Assembly: GCA_023438885.1 (NCBI GenBank)
Contig: JAEXPS010000158.1
Location: 1 to 30,297, forward strand
Direction of reading: 5' to 3'
Length of the DNA: 30,297 bases
DNA from: Actinomycetes bacterium
Lineage (GTDB): Bacteria > Actinomycetota > Actinomycetes > Actinomycetales > Cellulomonadaceae
Positions 6,095 through 16,140 of this stretch are shown piece after piece. Below the pieces are notes generated by a model. That model had not been told where the DNA came from, ran no database searches, and saw only the letters and a program-made list of their open reading frames with translations. Position 1 is the stretch's first letter; each line of letters opens with the position of its first letter. A program made the translations under genes and the position numbers.

Positions 6095-6727
6095 TCAGCC
6101 CTCGTGTGCCGGCGGCCTGCTGAGGGCGCCGTCGACGAAGGCTTTCCAGGACGCGGGCACCTCGCGCAGCCGCCACACCAGGGCCTGCCGCGGCGTGACG
6201 GACTGCGCCGAGACGCCGATCCCCTCGACGTCGATCCCGGCCGCCGTGCAGGAGAACAGCATCCGCCGCAGGTGGTAGTCCTGCGTGACGACGATGGCGG
6301 ACTCGATGCCGTGCACGTCGTGGGCGCGCACGCAGGTGTCGTGGGTGTCGAGGCCGGCGCCGTCGGTGATCACCGCGTCGGCCGGCACGCCGTTCGCCAC
6401 GAGCCAGGTCAGCATCGCGGCCGGCTCGTCGTGGTACGGCGTGGAGGCGTCGCCCGAGACCAGGATCCGCTCGGCCTTGCCTGCTACGTACAGGTCGCGG
6501 GCGGCCTCGAGCCGCCGCTCCAGGTACACCGACGGCTGGTTGCCGGCGCGCAGGCCGGCACCGGGGACGATCACGTACGGACGGGGGTCGACGGCGTCGA
6601 CCGAGCCGGCCACCTTCGCCTGCCCGACGAGCTGCACCACCGCCAACGGCACCAGCGCCAGGACCAGGAGCACCGCGAGCGTCCACACGAGGCGACGCAG
6701 AGCACGTCGTCGCTTCGGCGCCTGCAT
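6095..6727 (-). CDS. SanA/YdcF-like DUF218 envelope protein
   Basis: This 210-residue protein has a basic N terminus (MQAPKRRRALRRL) and one membrane segment (about residues 13-33). A DUF218 domain follows: PYVIVPGAGLRAGNQPS, ERRLEAARDLYVAGKAERIL, VSGDASTPYHDEPAAM and VTQDYHLRRMLFSC. SanA in E. coli affects the envelope barrier to vancomycin, and the catalytic role of the domain is not settled. Topology suggests the domain lies outside the membrane. It starts 10 nt after the sirtuin stop and lacks a good Shine-Dalgarno site. A TAGGCT box 7 nt before the ATG overlaps the sirtuin stop codon. Confidence 0.85.
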   Translation of the reverse strand: MQAPKRRRALRRLVWTLAVLLVLALVPLAVVQLVGQAKVAGSVDAVDPRPYVIVPGAGLRAGNQPSVYLERRLEAARDLYVAGKAERILVSGDASTPYHDEPAAMLTWLVANGVPADAVITDGAGLDTHDTCVRAHDVHGIESAIVVTQDYHLRRMLFSCTAAGIDVEGIGVSAQSVTPRQALVWRLREVPASWKAFVDGALSRPPAHEG

Positions 6728-6734
6728 GGGCGAG

Positions 6735-6740
6735 AGCCTA
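6735..6740 (-). promoter_or_regulatory. -10 box (TAGGCT) overlapping the sirtuin stop, before the SanA-like gene
   Basis: On the minus strand TAGGCT is followed by 7 nt and then ATG 6727. The TAG is also the sirtuin stop codon. The spacing matches the other leaderless candidates in the window. Readthrough from the sirtuin gene could also express the SanA-like gene. Confidence 0.35.
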
Positions 6741-7496
6741 CGGGTCCTGCCTGAGGCCCCCGGACAGCTCGGTGACCAGCGCCGGGACTGCGTCGTCGAT
6801 CCGGTCGCGGATCACCCGGGTGGCCAGGTCGTCGTACGGGGTCGCCTGGTCGTTGACGATCACCAGCTCCGCACCGGAGTCGGCGGCGACCGCCGCGAGG
6901 CTCGCCACCGGCTGCACCTGCAACGTGGACCCGACCACCAGGAACACCTCGGCGTCCTGGGCGGCGTTCACCGCGCGCTGGAGCGCCTCGTCGGGCAGCA
7001 GCTCGCCGAAGTAGACGATGTCGGGCTTCAGCACGCCGCCGCACCCGGCGTGGTGCGGGTCGGGCTCGTCGGCGAGCCGGGCGATGACGTCGCGGGTGTA
7101 CCAGCGCTCGCCACAACGCAGGCACGACGAGCTGCCGAGAGTGCCGTGCAGCTCCACCACCAGCCCGGGGGACTGCCCGGCGGCCTGGTGCAGGCCGTCG
7201 AAGTTCTGGGTGAGCACCGCCAAGAGCTCGCCGGACGACTCCAGGTCGACGAGGGCACGGTGGGCCGGTGTCGGGCGGGCTCCCCAAGCGGGGTGGTCGC
7301 GCCACATCCGCCAGCTCCGCACCCGGACGTCCTCGCTCGACATGTAGGCGTCGATGTCGAGGAGCTCGGCCTGCGCGGGGTCGCGCGTCCAGACGCCCTG
7401 CGGCCCGCGGAAGTCGGGGATGCCGCTGCCGGTCGAGATGCCGGCTCCGCTCAGGACGGCGATCCGTGGCGTGGGGTGCTGGTGGTGGTGCGCCAT
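6738..7496 (-). CDS. cobB: Sir2 family NAD-dependent protein deacylase
   Basis: This 252-residue protein has all the core sirtuin motifs: SGAGISTGSGIPDFRG (residues 16-31), LTQNFDGLH (95-103), the catalytic HGT (H117), GSTLQVQP and IVNDQATP. Sirtuins transfer an acyl group from lysine to ADP-ribose, using NAD and giving nicotinamide and O-acyl-ADP-ribose. The zinc site has C125-x2-C128, but the second pair reads H149-A-G-C152, so a histidine stands where the first cysteine of that pair is usual. The N terminus is His-rich (MAHHHQHP). A TAGGGT box ends 11 nt before the ATG, so the leader would be only a few nucleotides. The SanA-like gene follows after 10 nt. Confidence 0.93.
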   Translation of the reverse strand: MAHHHQHPTPRIAVLSGAGISTGSGIPDFRGPQGVWTRDPAQAELLDIDAYMSSEDVRVRSWRMWRDHPAWGARPTPAHRALVDLESSGELLAVLTQNFDGLHQAAGQSPGLVVELHGTLGSSSCLRCGERWYTRDVIARLADEPDPHHAGCGGVLKPDIVYFGELLPDEALQRAVNAAQDAEVFLVVGSTLQVQPVASLAAVAADSGAELVIVNDQATPYDDLATRVIRDRIDDAVPALVTELSGGLRQDP

Positions 7497-7560
7497 GTCG
7501 GGCGATCACCCTACGCGCGCGTCTGGCGGCCCGGCCAACCCGTTTGTCGCGGTCATCCCC

Positions 7561-7566
7561 TACGCT
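7561..7566 (+). promoter_or_regulatory. Possible -10 box (TACGCT) of the cold-shock gene
   Basis: TACGCT fits TANNNT. Transcription from it would give a 5' leader of about 135 nt before the cold-shock ATG, in line with the long leaders typical of cold-shock mRNAs. No clear -35 at 16-18 nt was found. Confidence 0.3.
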
Positions 7567-7663
7567 TGTGCCTCGTAGTCGCAGTGCTTCGCTTGTCCGG
7601 ACTGCTGTGGGTCCTCCCACGGCTGTCGTGTCCTCACGGACGGATGACGACGGCCGTGAATAC

Positions 7664-7683
7664 CGGCCCCCGACCGGGGGCCG
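7664..7683 (+). promoter_or_regulatory. Hairpin in the cold-shock gene leader
   Basis: CGGCCCCC (7664-7671) and GGGGGCCG (7676-7683) form a perfect 8-bp stem on a 4-nt loop, ending 25 nt before the ATG. It could affect translation or mRNA stability with temperature. No experiment is implied. Confidence 0.4.
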
Positions 7684-7708
7684 TCCCACCCACAGAAATG
7701 AGTCAGAC

Positions 7709-7912
7709 ATGGCTACCGGAACCGTGAAGTGGTTCAACTCCGAGAAGGGCTTCGGCTTCATCGCGCCCGACGACGGCGGCGCCGACGTCTTCGCCCACTA
7801 CTCGGCGATCCAGACCCAGGGCTACCGCAGCCTCGAGGAGAACCAGCGCGTCAGCTTCGACGTGCAGCAGGGCCCGAAGGGCCCGCAGGCTGCGAACATC
7901 GTTCCCGCCTGA
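7709..7912 (+). CDS. cspA: Cold-shock domain protein
   Basis: This 67-residue single cold-shock domain covers the whole protein: GTVKWFNSEKGFGFI (containing RNP1, KGFGFI), then ADVFAHYSAI (RNP2-like) and VSFDVQQGPKGPQAANI. These proteins bind single-stranded RNA and DNA and melt mRNA structure. The start is ATG 7709, the only one giving the standard N terminus MATGTVKWF. It has no strong Shine-Dalgarno site. RNP2 has FAHYS rather than the more common FVHFS, a conservative change. The gene is alone, with a strong hairpin 12 nt after its stop, and faces the MMPL gene. Confidence 0.97.
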   Translation: MATGTVKWFNSEKGFGFIAPDDGGADVFAHYSAIQTQGYRSLEENQRVSFDVQQGPKGPQAANIVPA

Positions 7913-7924
7913 TCCTCCACGCAA

Positions 7925-7964
7925 CGAGAAGGGCGCCTCGGCTTCGGCCGGGGCGCCCTTCTCG
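7925..7964 (+). terminator. Terminator hairpin after the cold-shock gene
   Basis: CGAGAAGGGCGCC (7925-7937) pairs with GGCGCCCTTCTCG (7952-7964), with additional inner CGG/CCG pairing around a CTTCGG-type loop. There is no T tract downstream. It lies between converging genes and could serve both directions, since the reverse strand forms the same stem. Confidence 0.75.
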
Positions 7965-7985
7965 TCGTCGGTGCTCGGTGGGCCG

Positions 7986-10094
7986 TCACACCCCGGCGGG
8001 CACCTGCGCCGGTGCCGGCTGCTCCTCGGGCTCGTCGGGCCGCCTGGCGAGCGCGGACGGCCACCACATCGCCTTGCCGATGTCGAGGTTGAGCGCCGTG
8101 ACGAGCATCGTCCGGACCACCAGGGTGTCGAGCAGCACGCCGAAGGCCACGGCGAACCCGATCTCGGCGAACGTCACCACCGGCAGCGTGAACAGCACGG
8201 CGAACGTGCCGGCCAGCACCAGCCCGGCCGACGTGATCACGCCTCCGGTCGCGGCGAGCCCGGCCAGCGACCCACGGCGGTGGCCGAGGCGCTGCGCCTC
8301 CTCGCGCACGCGGGTCATGAGGAAGATGTTGTAGTCGATGCCCAGCGCTACCAGGAACACGAAGACGAACAGCGGCAGCGACGCGTCGGTTCCGGCGAAC
8401 CCGAAGACATGCCGGAAGAACAGCGCGGAGATCCCCAGGGCGGCACCGAACGAGAGCACCACCGTGCCGATGAGCACCACCGGGGCGACCACCGCCCGGA
8501 GCAGCAGCATGAGGATCAGCAGCACCGCCAGCAGGATGATCGGGATGATCACCAGCGTGTCCCGCCAGGCCGCGCGCTGCGTGTCCAGCGACACCGCCGT
8601 GGTGCCGCCGACGAGGGCGTCGGCGCCCGGGACGGCATGCACCGTGTCGCGCACCCGGTCCACGGTGTCGTAGGCGGCGTCGCTGTCCGGCTGGTCGGTC
8701 AGCGTGCCCTCCATGTAGGAGTACCCGCCGATCACCACCGGGTCGGTGACGGAGCCCGGGTCGATCCCGGGCACGGCGGCGAACGCGTCGTGGACCGCCT
8801 GCCCGGCCTCCGCGTTCGCGACGACGACCACCGGGGCGCCGGCCCCCCCGGGGAAGTGCTCCGAGAGCGCCTTCTCCCCGACGATCGACGGCTGCTCGCC
8901 GCGGAAGGTCTCCTCGGTGGTGAGCCCGGTGGGGTTGAGCTGGAGCACGCCGATGCTCGCGATCCCCAGCACCAGCGCGGTGATCACCCAGATGCGCCTG
9001 GGACGGCGGGCGATCCACGCGCCCACGTGAGCCCAGACCCCGGAGTCGGTGGGCTCGTGGTCCCCGAAGTGCGGCACCCGAGGCCAGAAGACCCAGCTGC
9101 CGACGATCACCAGGAGGGCGGGTAACAACGTGAGCATGACGAGCAGGCCCGTGACGATGCCGACGGCGGCGACCGGCCCGAGTCCGGAGGTCGACGACAT
9201 CGTCGCGAAGAGCAGGCAGAGCATGCCGATGGCGACGGTGGCCCCGGAGGCGACGATCGCGGGGCTGGCGCGGTGCAGGGCCACGGCCATCGCCTCGTGA
9301 CGGTCCCGGTGCCGGCGCAGCTCCTCGCGGTAGCGCGCGACGAGGAGCAGGGCGTAGTCCGTCCCGGCACCGAACACCAGCACGGTGAGGATGCCGGCCG
9401 ACTGCGCGTTGACGGTCACGCCGAAGTTGTCGGCCATGAGGTAGACCACCGCCTGCGCCACGGTGAGGGCGACGCCCGCGGAGATGACGGGGAGCACCCA
9501 CAGCACCGGGCTGCGGTAGGTCAGCAGCAGGATGAGGATCACCACTCCCGCCGCCGCGTACAGCAGCGTGGAGTCGATGCCCTCGAAGGCCTTCGACGAG
9601 TCGGCGGCGTAGCCGGCGGGCCCGGTGACGTAGACCGTCATGCCGTCGGCGCCGTCCTCCGCGGTGGCTCGCAGGTCGGCGACGGCGTCCTCGGACAGGC
9701 TCCAGCCCTCGGCCCCGAGGTCGAGCGGCACGATCACCTGCATCGCCTCGCCGTCCTCGCTCGGGATGGGGCCGACGACGTCGCCGTCCAGCGTGTCCAT
9801 CTGCGAGAACGTCGCGACGTCCGCCTGGGCCTTGGCCATGTCGTCGGGCGTCAGTCCGCCCGGTCGCTCGTAGAGGAGCACCGCGGGGATCGTGTTCTCG
9901 GAGACGAACCCGGCGGCGATGTCGAGCACCTCGGTCGACTCGGCGTTGGCCGGCAGCCAGCTCTTGGCCTCGTTGTTCTGGATGCCGGTGAGCTTGCCGG
10001 CGAGGGGAGCGGCGAGTGCGACGACGACGAGCCAGAACGCGACGACCACGTACTTGGCGTATCGATGGGTGATCCACCCGGCAACAGCGGTCAT
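7986..10094 (-). CDS. MMPL family RND-type exporter
   Basis: This 702-residue protein has two MMPL halves. Each has one leading helix, a large outer loop and a cluster of five helices. The first cluster includes GAGTDYALLLVARYREELRR and the second ALGIDYNIFLMTRVREEA, the conserved Asp/Tyr pairs of the proton path. MMPL proteins export lipids, siderophores or drugs using proton motive force. No lipid-synthesis genes are near, so the cargo is unknown. The start is ATG 10094, with GGGGGAG a few nt upstream. The tail is Pro/Glu-rich (RRPDEPEEQPAPAQ). Its 5' end and upstream sequence are duplicated at 10321-10499. Confidence 0.93.
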   Translation of the reverse strand: MTAVAGWITHRYAKYVVVAFWLVVVALAAPLAGKLTGIQNNEAKSWLPANAESTEVLDIAAGFVSENTIPAVLLYERPGGLTPDDMAKAQADVATFSQMDTLDGDVVGPIPSEDGEAMQVIVPLDLGAEGWSLSEDAVADLRATAEDGADGMTVYVTGPAGYAADSSKAFEGIDSTLLYAAAGVVILILLLTYRSPVLWVLPVISAGVALTVAQAVVYLMADNFGVTVNAQSAGILTVLVFGAGTDYALLLVARYREELRRHRDRHEAMAVALHRASPAIVASGATVAIGMLCLLFATMSSTSGLGPVAAVGIVTGLLVMLTLLPALLVIVGSWVFWPRVPHFGDHEPTDSGVWAHVGAWIARRPRRIWVITALVLGIASIGVLQLNPTGLTTEETFRGEQPSIVGEKALSEHFPGGAGAPVVVVANAEAGQAVHDAFAAVPGIDPGSVTDPVVIGGYSYMEGTLTDQPDSDAAYDTVDRVRDTVHAVPGADALVGGTTAVSLDTQRAAWRDTLVIIPIILLAVLLILMLLLRAVVAPVVLIGTVVLSFGAALGISALFFRHVFGFAGTDASLPLFVFVFLVALGIDYNIFLMTRVREEAQRLGHRRGSLAGLAATGGVITSAGLVLAGTFAVLFTLPVVTFAEIGFAVAFGVLLDTLVVRTMLVTALNLDIGKAMWWPSALARRPDEPEEQPAPAQVPAGV

Positions 10095-10220
10095 GGCTCC
10101 CCCTGGGAGATGGCGACGGTGGCTTGGTGCCGGCGGCGGGCTCGTCCTCGTCCGCGGCGAGGTCCACGATCCGTCACCGACGAGGGCGGCGCATCCGGAT
10201 TTCCCCTTACCGTCCCCTGA
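10040..10220 (-). repeat. Unit A of a divergent tandem duplication (MMPL 5' end plus upstream region)
   Basis: This unit holds the first MMPL codons, the ATG, the Shine-Dalgarno region and an upstream block containing GGATTTCCCC (plus strand, 10197-10206). It aligns in order with 10321-10499 at an offset of 279-281 bp. The block 10191-10220 matches 10470-10499 at 25 of 30 positions. Confidence 0.65.
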
Positions 10221-10228
10221 TTCCGGGA

Positions 10229-10375
10229 TCAGGCGCGAGCGGCCCCCCGGCGGCCGGACTCGCGGTCGAGCTCCTGCCGGCGACGTCGCGGCAGCGCCCG
10301 GCTGGGCCGGTCGAAGAGCACCACGAGGGCGTACCAGGCGTAGCGGCGGGTGATGCGGCTCGCGACGGTCGACAT
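10229..10375 (-). pseudogene. Truncated MMPL 5' remnant or derived 48-residue peptide
   Basis: The frame encodes 48 residues. Its first 21 match the MMPL N terminus at 10 positions (MSTVASRITRRYAWYALVVL against MTAVAGWITHRYAKYVVVAF). After that it turns basic (PRRRRQELDRESGRRGAARA) with no membrane helix bundle, and stops. The CATGG...CCCCTGG start region (plus strand) and the block about 100 nt upstream are also shared with the real MMPL gene. The simplest reading is a second MMPL gene, or a duplicated 5' end, that lost its body. A functional small basic peptide cannot be excluded. GGGG/GGAG-type ribosome-binding sequence lies just upstream. Confidence 0.5.
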
Positions 10376-10499
10376 GGCTTCCCCTGGAGAGTGGTGCTGA
10401 CGTGTGGTCCGGAGGCGGTCTGGCACTCGCCCCCGGCAGCAGAACCCTCTCGTGACGAGGGGCGTCGCGGCATCGGGATTTCCCCTGGACGTTCCCTGA
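10321..10499 (-). repeat. Unit B of the divergent tandem duplication
   Basis: This unit holds the remnant start, its Shine-Dalgarno region and an upstream block with GGATTTCCCC (plus strand, 10476-10485) followed by CGTTCCCTGA. Order and spacing follow unit A. The duplication is old enough for many changes, yet the upstream block is better kept than the space between it and the start codon. Confidence 0.65.
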
Positions 10500-10527
10500 A
10501 CATCCCGTCGGACCAGGTAGGGGTGGG

Positions 10528-11451
10528 GTGTACCGTCGCCGGGTGCTGGGCGGGCAGGCAGGGCGGCGGGGCAGGCGGACGTGGCGTAGGACGAAGGCAG
10601 GGCTGACGCTCGCCGTCACCCGGGCGCAGCTGCGCGTGCTGGAAGCGGTGGCTCCGGCAGCGGCGGAGCGCAAGGCGATCGACCTGTGGTGCACCCTCCC
10701 GCCGGGAGCCCGCACCCGTGACTACCGCCCGTCGGCCGGCACCGTCACGCGCCTGCCCGCGCCGCGCGGCGGCGACGTGGTCGTCGAGACCTGGGGCGAG
10801 GGCCCCACCGTGTACCTGGTGCACGGCTGGGGTGGCTGGCGGGGCCAGCTCGGTGCCTTCGTCGGGCCGCTGGTCGAGGCCGGCTACCGGGCCGCCGCCA
10901 TCGACGCGCCCGGCCACGGCGAGGCCGCCCCCGGTTTCAGGGGAAAGGGTCGCGGCACCGTGATGGAGATGATGGACGCCCTCGAGGTGACGGGCCGGGA
11001 GCTCGGGCCGGCGGCCGGCGTGATCGCCCACTCGCTCGGCACCACCGCTGCCGCCCACGTCGTCGCCGAGTCGCTGTCGACGAGGCGGCTCGCCCTCGTC
11101 GCCCCGAACTACGGGTTCGAGGAGGTGGTGCGGCGCTTCGTCGGCGTGCTCCGGCTCAACGAGCGCACGACGAACGCCCTGCGCGCCTCGCTCGAGGAGG
11201 CGACCGGGCGCGCGCTCGCGGACTACGACCTGGGCCCGCTCGGCGCCGACGGCACGATGCCGGACACGCTCGTGGTGCACGACCGCCACGACAAGGAGTG
11301 CCCGTACTCGGTGGGGGCGTCCGTGGCGGCCGCCTGGCCCAACGGCCGGTTGATGACGACCAGCGGCCTCGGCCACCAGCGGATCCTCGCGGACGCGGCG
11401 GTGGTCGCCGCGGTCGTCGCGCACGTGGTGGAGCCCGCGCTCGCCGGCTGA
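10528..11451 (+). CDS. Alpha/beta hydrolase
   Basis: This 307-residue protein begins with an Arg/Lys-rich stretch (residues 1-25). The alpha/beta hydrolase fold follows: oxyanion region VYLVHGWGGWRGQ, AIDAPGHGEA, nucleophile elbow AHSLGTTAA (Ser), acid VVHDRHDKECPY (Asp) and GLGHQRIL (His). It is likely an esterase, lipase or similar serine hydrolase in the cytoplasm. The basic N terminus does not look like a signal peptide. The start is GTG 10528, with G-rich sequence before it, and GTG 10543 is a possible shorter start. The gene is divergent from the MMPL remnant, separated by about 150 bp. Confidence 0.85.
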   Translation: MYRRRVLGGQAGRRGRRTWRRTKAGLTLAVTRAQLRVLEAVAPAAAERKAIDLWCTLPPGARTRDYRPSAGTVTRLPAPRGGDVVVETWGEGPTVYLVHGWGGWRGQLGAFVGPLVEAGYRAAAIDAPGHGEAAPGFRGKGRGTVMEMMDALEVTGRELGPAAGVIAHSLGTTAAAHVVAESLSTRRLALVAPNYGFEEVVRRFVGVLRLNERTTNALRASLEEATGRALADYDLGPLGADGTMPDTLVVHDRHDKECPYSVGASVAAAWPNGRLMTTSGLGHQRILADAAVVAAVVAHVVEPALAG

Positions 11452-11459
11452 GGCCTCGC

Positions 11460-11477
11460 GTCACGCCTGCGGCGAAC
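11460..11477 (+). promoter_or_regulatory. ClgR-like operator upstream of clpC
   Basis: The site contains CGC-CTGCG-GCG followed by AAC. It agrees with the ClgR consensus I recall from corynebacteria (WNNWCGCYNANRGCGWWS), except for the first base and the central A. It lies about 30 bp upstream of the putative -10 at 11508, a place suited to an activator. ClgR is known to activate clp genes in actinobacteria. Confidence 0.5.
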
Positions 11478-11507
11478 AGAGGACGTTCGGGCAACACCGC
11501 GCGGTTA

Positions 11508-11513
11508 GCATCG
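11508..11513 (+). promoter_or_regulatory. Probable -10 box (TAGCAT) of clpC
   Basis: TAGCAT fits TANNNT and would give a leader of about 75 nt before the clpC ATG. The upstream sequence near 11486 (TTCGGG) is a poor -35, as expected for a promoter that needs an activator. Confidence 0.45.
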
Positions 11514-11596
11514 AACAACGCCGGCCGATCCACGCCGTCGGCAGGTCGTGCCGGCGGAACGTGACGGTGGGCCACGCAGCCCCGTGAGGAGTGCAC

Positions 11597-14176
<2,580 letters not shown>

Positions 14177-14190
14177 TCGGCAGACCGTCA

Positions 14191-14224
14191 CGAACGCCCG
14201 GCCCCGGTGGGGGCCGGGCGTTCG
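14191..14224 (+). terminator. Perfect 15-bp terminator hairpin after clpC
   Basis: The stem pairs 14191-14205 with 14210-14224 without a mismatch around the loop GGTG, beginning 14 nt past the clpC stop. There is no T tract, which is common for terminators in high-GC actinobacteria. Confidence 0.8.
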
Positions 14225-14273
14225 TCGTCCTTCGGCGGCGAGTCGCCCCCTCGACATCGGGGAGGATGGGCAC

Positions 14274-15026
14274 GTGAACGTCGATCAGCAGGTGCGCCGC
14301 GGCCCGGTCCAGCGGCTGGGTGTGTGGCTGCTCTGGGCGGTGGTCCTCGAGCTGCTGATCGTGCTGACGTCACTGCCCGGGCTGGTGGGGCTGCTGTTCC
14401 TCGACCTGTCCCGGCCCGGCCACGTGCCGCTGGCCGCGTTGTGCCTGGTGCCGCTGGGGCCGTCCCTGGCGGCGGCGGTGTTCGCCTGGAACCGGCTGAG
14501 CGCCACCCCGCGAGGCGCGCCAGGGCTGGCACCCGCGGCCACCTTCTGGCGCGGGTACCACCTGAACCTGCGTGACGTGCTGCGCTGGTGGGTGCCCGTG
14601 CTGGCGGTGCTGGCAGCGCTCGGCTACGCGATGGCAGACGCCGGCCTCGTCTTCGGCGACGCGGAGCCCGGTTCGGTCGGGGCCGCGTCGCTGGTGTACC
14701 TGGTGCTCGCCGTGACGCTGGTCCTCTGGTCGGTCGAGGCGCTGCTGCTGACGGCACTGTTCAGCTTCCGGACCAGGGACATCGCCAAGCTGGCGGCCTA
14801 CTACCTCGGCGCGCGGCCGCTCGCCACGCTGGGTCTGCTGGGCGCGCTGGTCACCGCCGCCGCCGTGGTGCTGTTCTTCGGCGTCGTGGTGCTGATGCCG
14901 CTGCTGTCCCTGACGGCACTGCTGCTGGTCGCGGCGGCCCGGCCCGTGATCGACGACGCCACTGAGCGGTTCGTCGTCCCCGATCAGCGCTCCGGGAGCG
15001 GCGAGCCGACGGCGGACCTGGCCTAG
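14274..15026 (+). CDS. YesL-like DUF624 membrane protein
   Basis: This 250-residue protein has about six hydrophobic segments. The family pattern FWRGYHLNLRDVLRWWVPVL appears near residue 85, and TRDIAKLAAYYLGARPLATL near 165. DUF624 proteins (YesL type) are often encoded with sugar-uptake and glycosidase genes, and their role is not settled. The start is GTG 14274, with GGGGAGG about 8 nt upstream. Its stop TAG shares the CTAG palindrome with the stop of the converging LacI gene. Position beside LacI and GH3 genes fits a link to carbohydrate use, but no transporter is adjacent. Confidence 0.78.
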   Translation: MNVDQQVRRGPVQRLGVWLLWAVVLELLIVLTSLPGLVGLLFLDLSRPGHVPLAALCLVPLGPSLAAAVFAWNRLSATPRGAPGLAPAATFWRGYHLNLRDVLRWWVPVLAVLAALGYAMADAGLVFGDAEPGSVGAASLVYLVLAVTLVLWSVEALLLTALFSFRTRDIAKLAAYYLGARPLATLGLLGALVTAAAVVLFFGVVVLMPLLSLTALLLVAAARPVIDDATERFVVPDQRSGSGEPTADLA

Positions 15027-16096
15027 GAGGCCGGCGGGCTCGCCGGGCGGACGATGGCCGGCGGGCGCGCGGTGGACTGGCGCACGACCAGCTCGGTGGC
15101 CAGGTCGACCCGCAGGTTGTCCGGCCGGATGCCCTTGGCCAGGTCCAGCACCAGGCGTGCCGCGGTCCCGGCCATCTCGCGCAGCGGCTGGCGCACCGTG
15201 GTCAACGGCGGCCACAGCCAGCTGGCGAACGGGATGTCGTCGTAGCCCACCACCGAGAGGTCGTCGGGCACGCGCAGGCCCAGCTCGTTCGCGGCGCGCA
15301 TGATGCCGAGCGCCTGCATGTCGGAGCCGGCGAAGGCCGCGGTCGGCCGGTCGGCCGCGGCGAGCAGCTCGAGCCCGATGGCGTAGCCGTCGGCGATGCC
15401 GAAGTCACCATGGCGGATCAGCGTGGCGTCGACGCTCGCGCCTGCCTCGTCGTGCGCGGAGCGGTAACCGTCCACCCGCGCCCGGCTGCACAGGAGGTCC
15501 GGGGGGCCGGACACCGCCGCGACGCGCCGGTGACCGAGACCGAGCAGGTGCCGGGTGGCCACCAGGCCGCCGTGCCAGTTCTGCGAGCCGACGGTCGGCA
15601 CGCCCGGCGCCGCTTCGCCGGCGGTGTCGACCACGACGAACGGGATCGAGCGCGTCTCGAGCTGCTTGCACTGGGCGGCGGACAGGTCGGACAGCACGAG
15701 GATCACGCCGAGCGGCCGGCGGAAGAGCACGTCGTCGAGCCATTCCTGCCGCGGCCGGTAGTCGCTGTCGAGGGACGAGAGCACGATCGACGCGCGTTGC
15801 GGGCCGAGCACCTCCTCGACGCCGCGGATGATCTCGACCGACCAGATCGACGGCAGCCGATGGAACGCGAGCTCGACGAGGCCCGCGGCACCGCTGTTGG
15901 GCCGCGCCCGGCGGCGTTGGTAGCGGTGGCGCTCCAGCGCTTCCTCCACCTTGGCGCGCGTGCCGGCGGCGACGTCGGAGCGGCCGTTGAGCACCTTGGA
16001 GATGGTGGGCACGGACACCCCGATCTCCGCGGCGATGTCGGCGATGGTGGCGCCGGACGAGGCCGTCGCGTCGGCCACGCCTGTGTCGCTGGTCAT
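15023..16096 (-). CDS. LacI family regulator 1 (likely represses the GH3 gene)
   Basis: This 357-residue protein has the LacI helix-turn-helix at about residues 17-60 (ATIADIAAEIGVSVPTISKV, then LNGRSDVAAGTRAKVEEAL). A periplasmic-binding-like sugar domain follows, with SDMQALGIMRAANELGLRVP and VVGYDDIPFASWLWPPLTTV. It is divergent from the GH3 glycosidase gene across 282 bp containing two matching operator-like sites, so it probably controls both. The start is ATG 16096. The upstream GGGGTG is a weak ribosome-binding site. The extra 16 residues before the helix-turn-helix are longer than usual and may mean a later start, but no better one with a strong site was seen. Confidence 0.92.
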   Translation of the reverse strand: MTSDTGVADATASSGATIADIAAEIGVSVPTISKVLNGRSDVAAGTRAKVEEALERHRYQRRRARPNSGAAGLVELAFHRLPSIWSVEIIRGVEEVLGPQRASIVLSSLDSDYRPRQEWLDDVLFRRPLGVILVLSDLSAAQCKQLETRSIPFVVVDTAGEAAPGVPTVGSQNWHGGLVATRHLLGLGHRRVAAVSGPPDLLCSRARVDGYRSAHDEAGASVDATLIRHGDFGIADGYAIGLELLAAADRPTAAFAGSDMQALGIMRAANELGLRVPDDLSVVGYDDIPFASWLWPPLTTVRQPLREMAGTAARLVLDLAKGIRPDNLRVDLATELVVRQSTARPPAIVRPASPPAS

Positions 16097-16140
16097 GAGG
16101 CACCCCGGTGCTCAGTCAATGGAGCGGCGCCCCCTGACGC

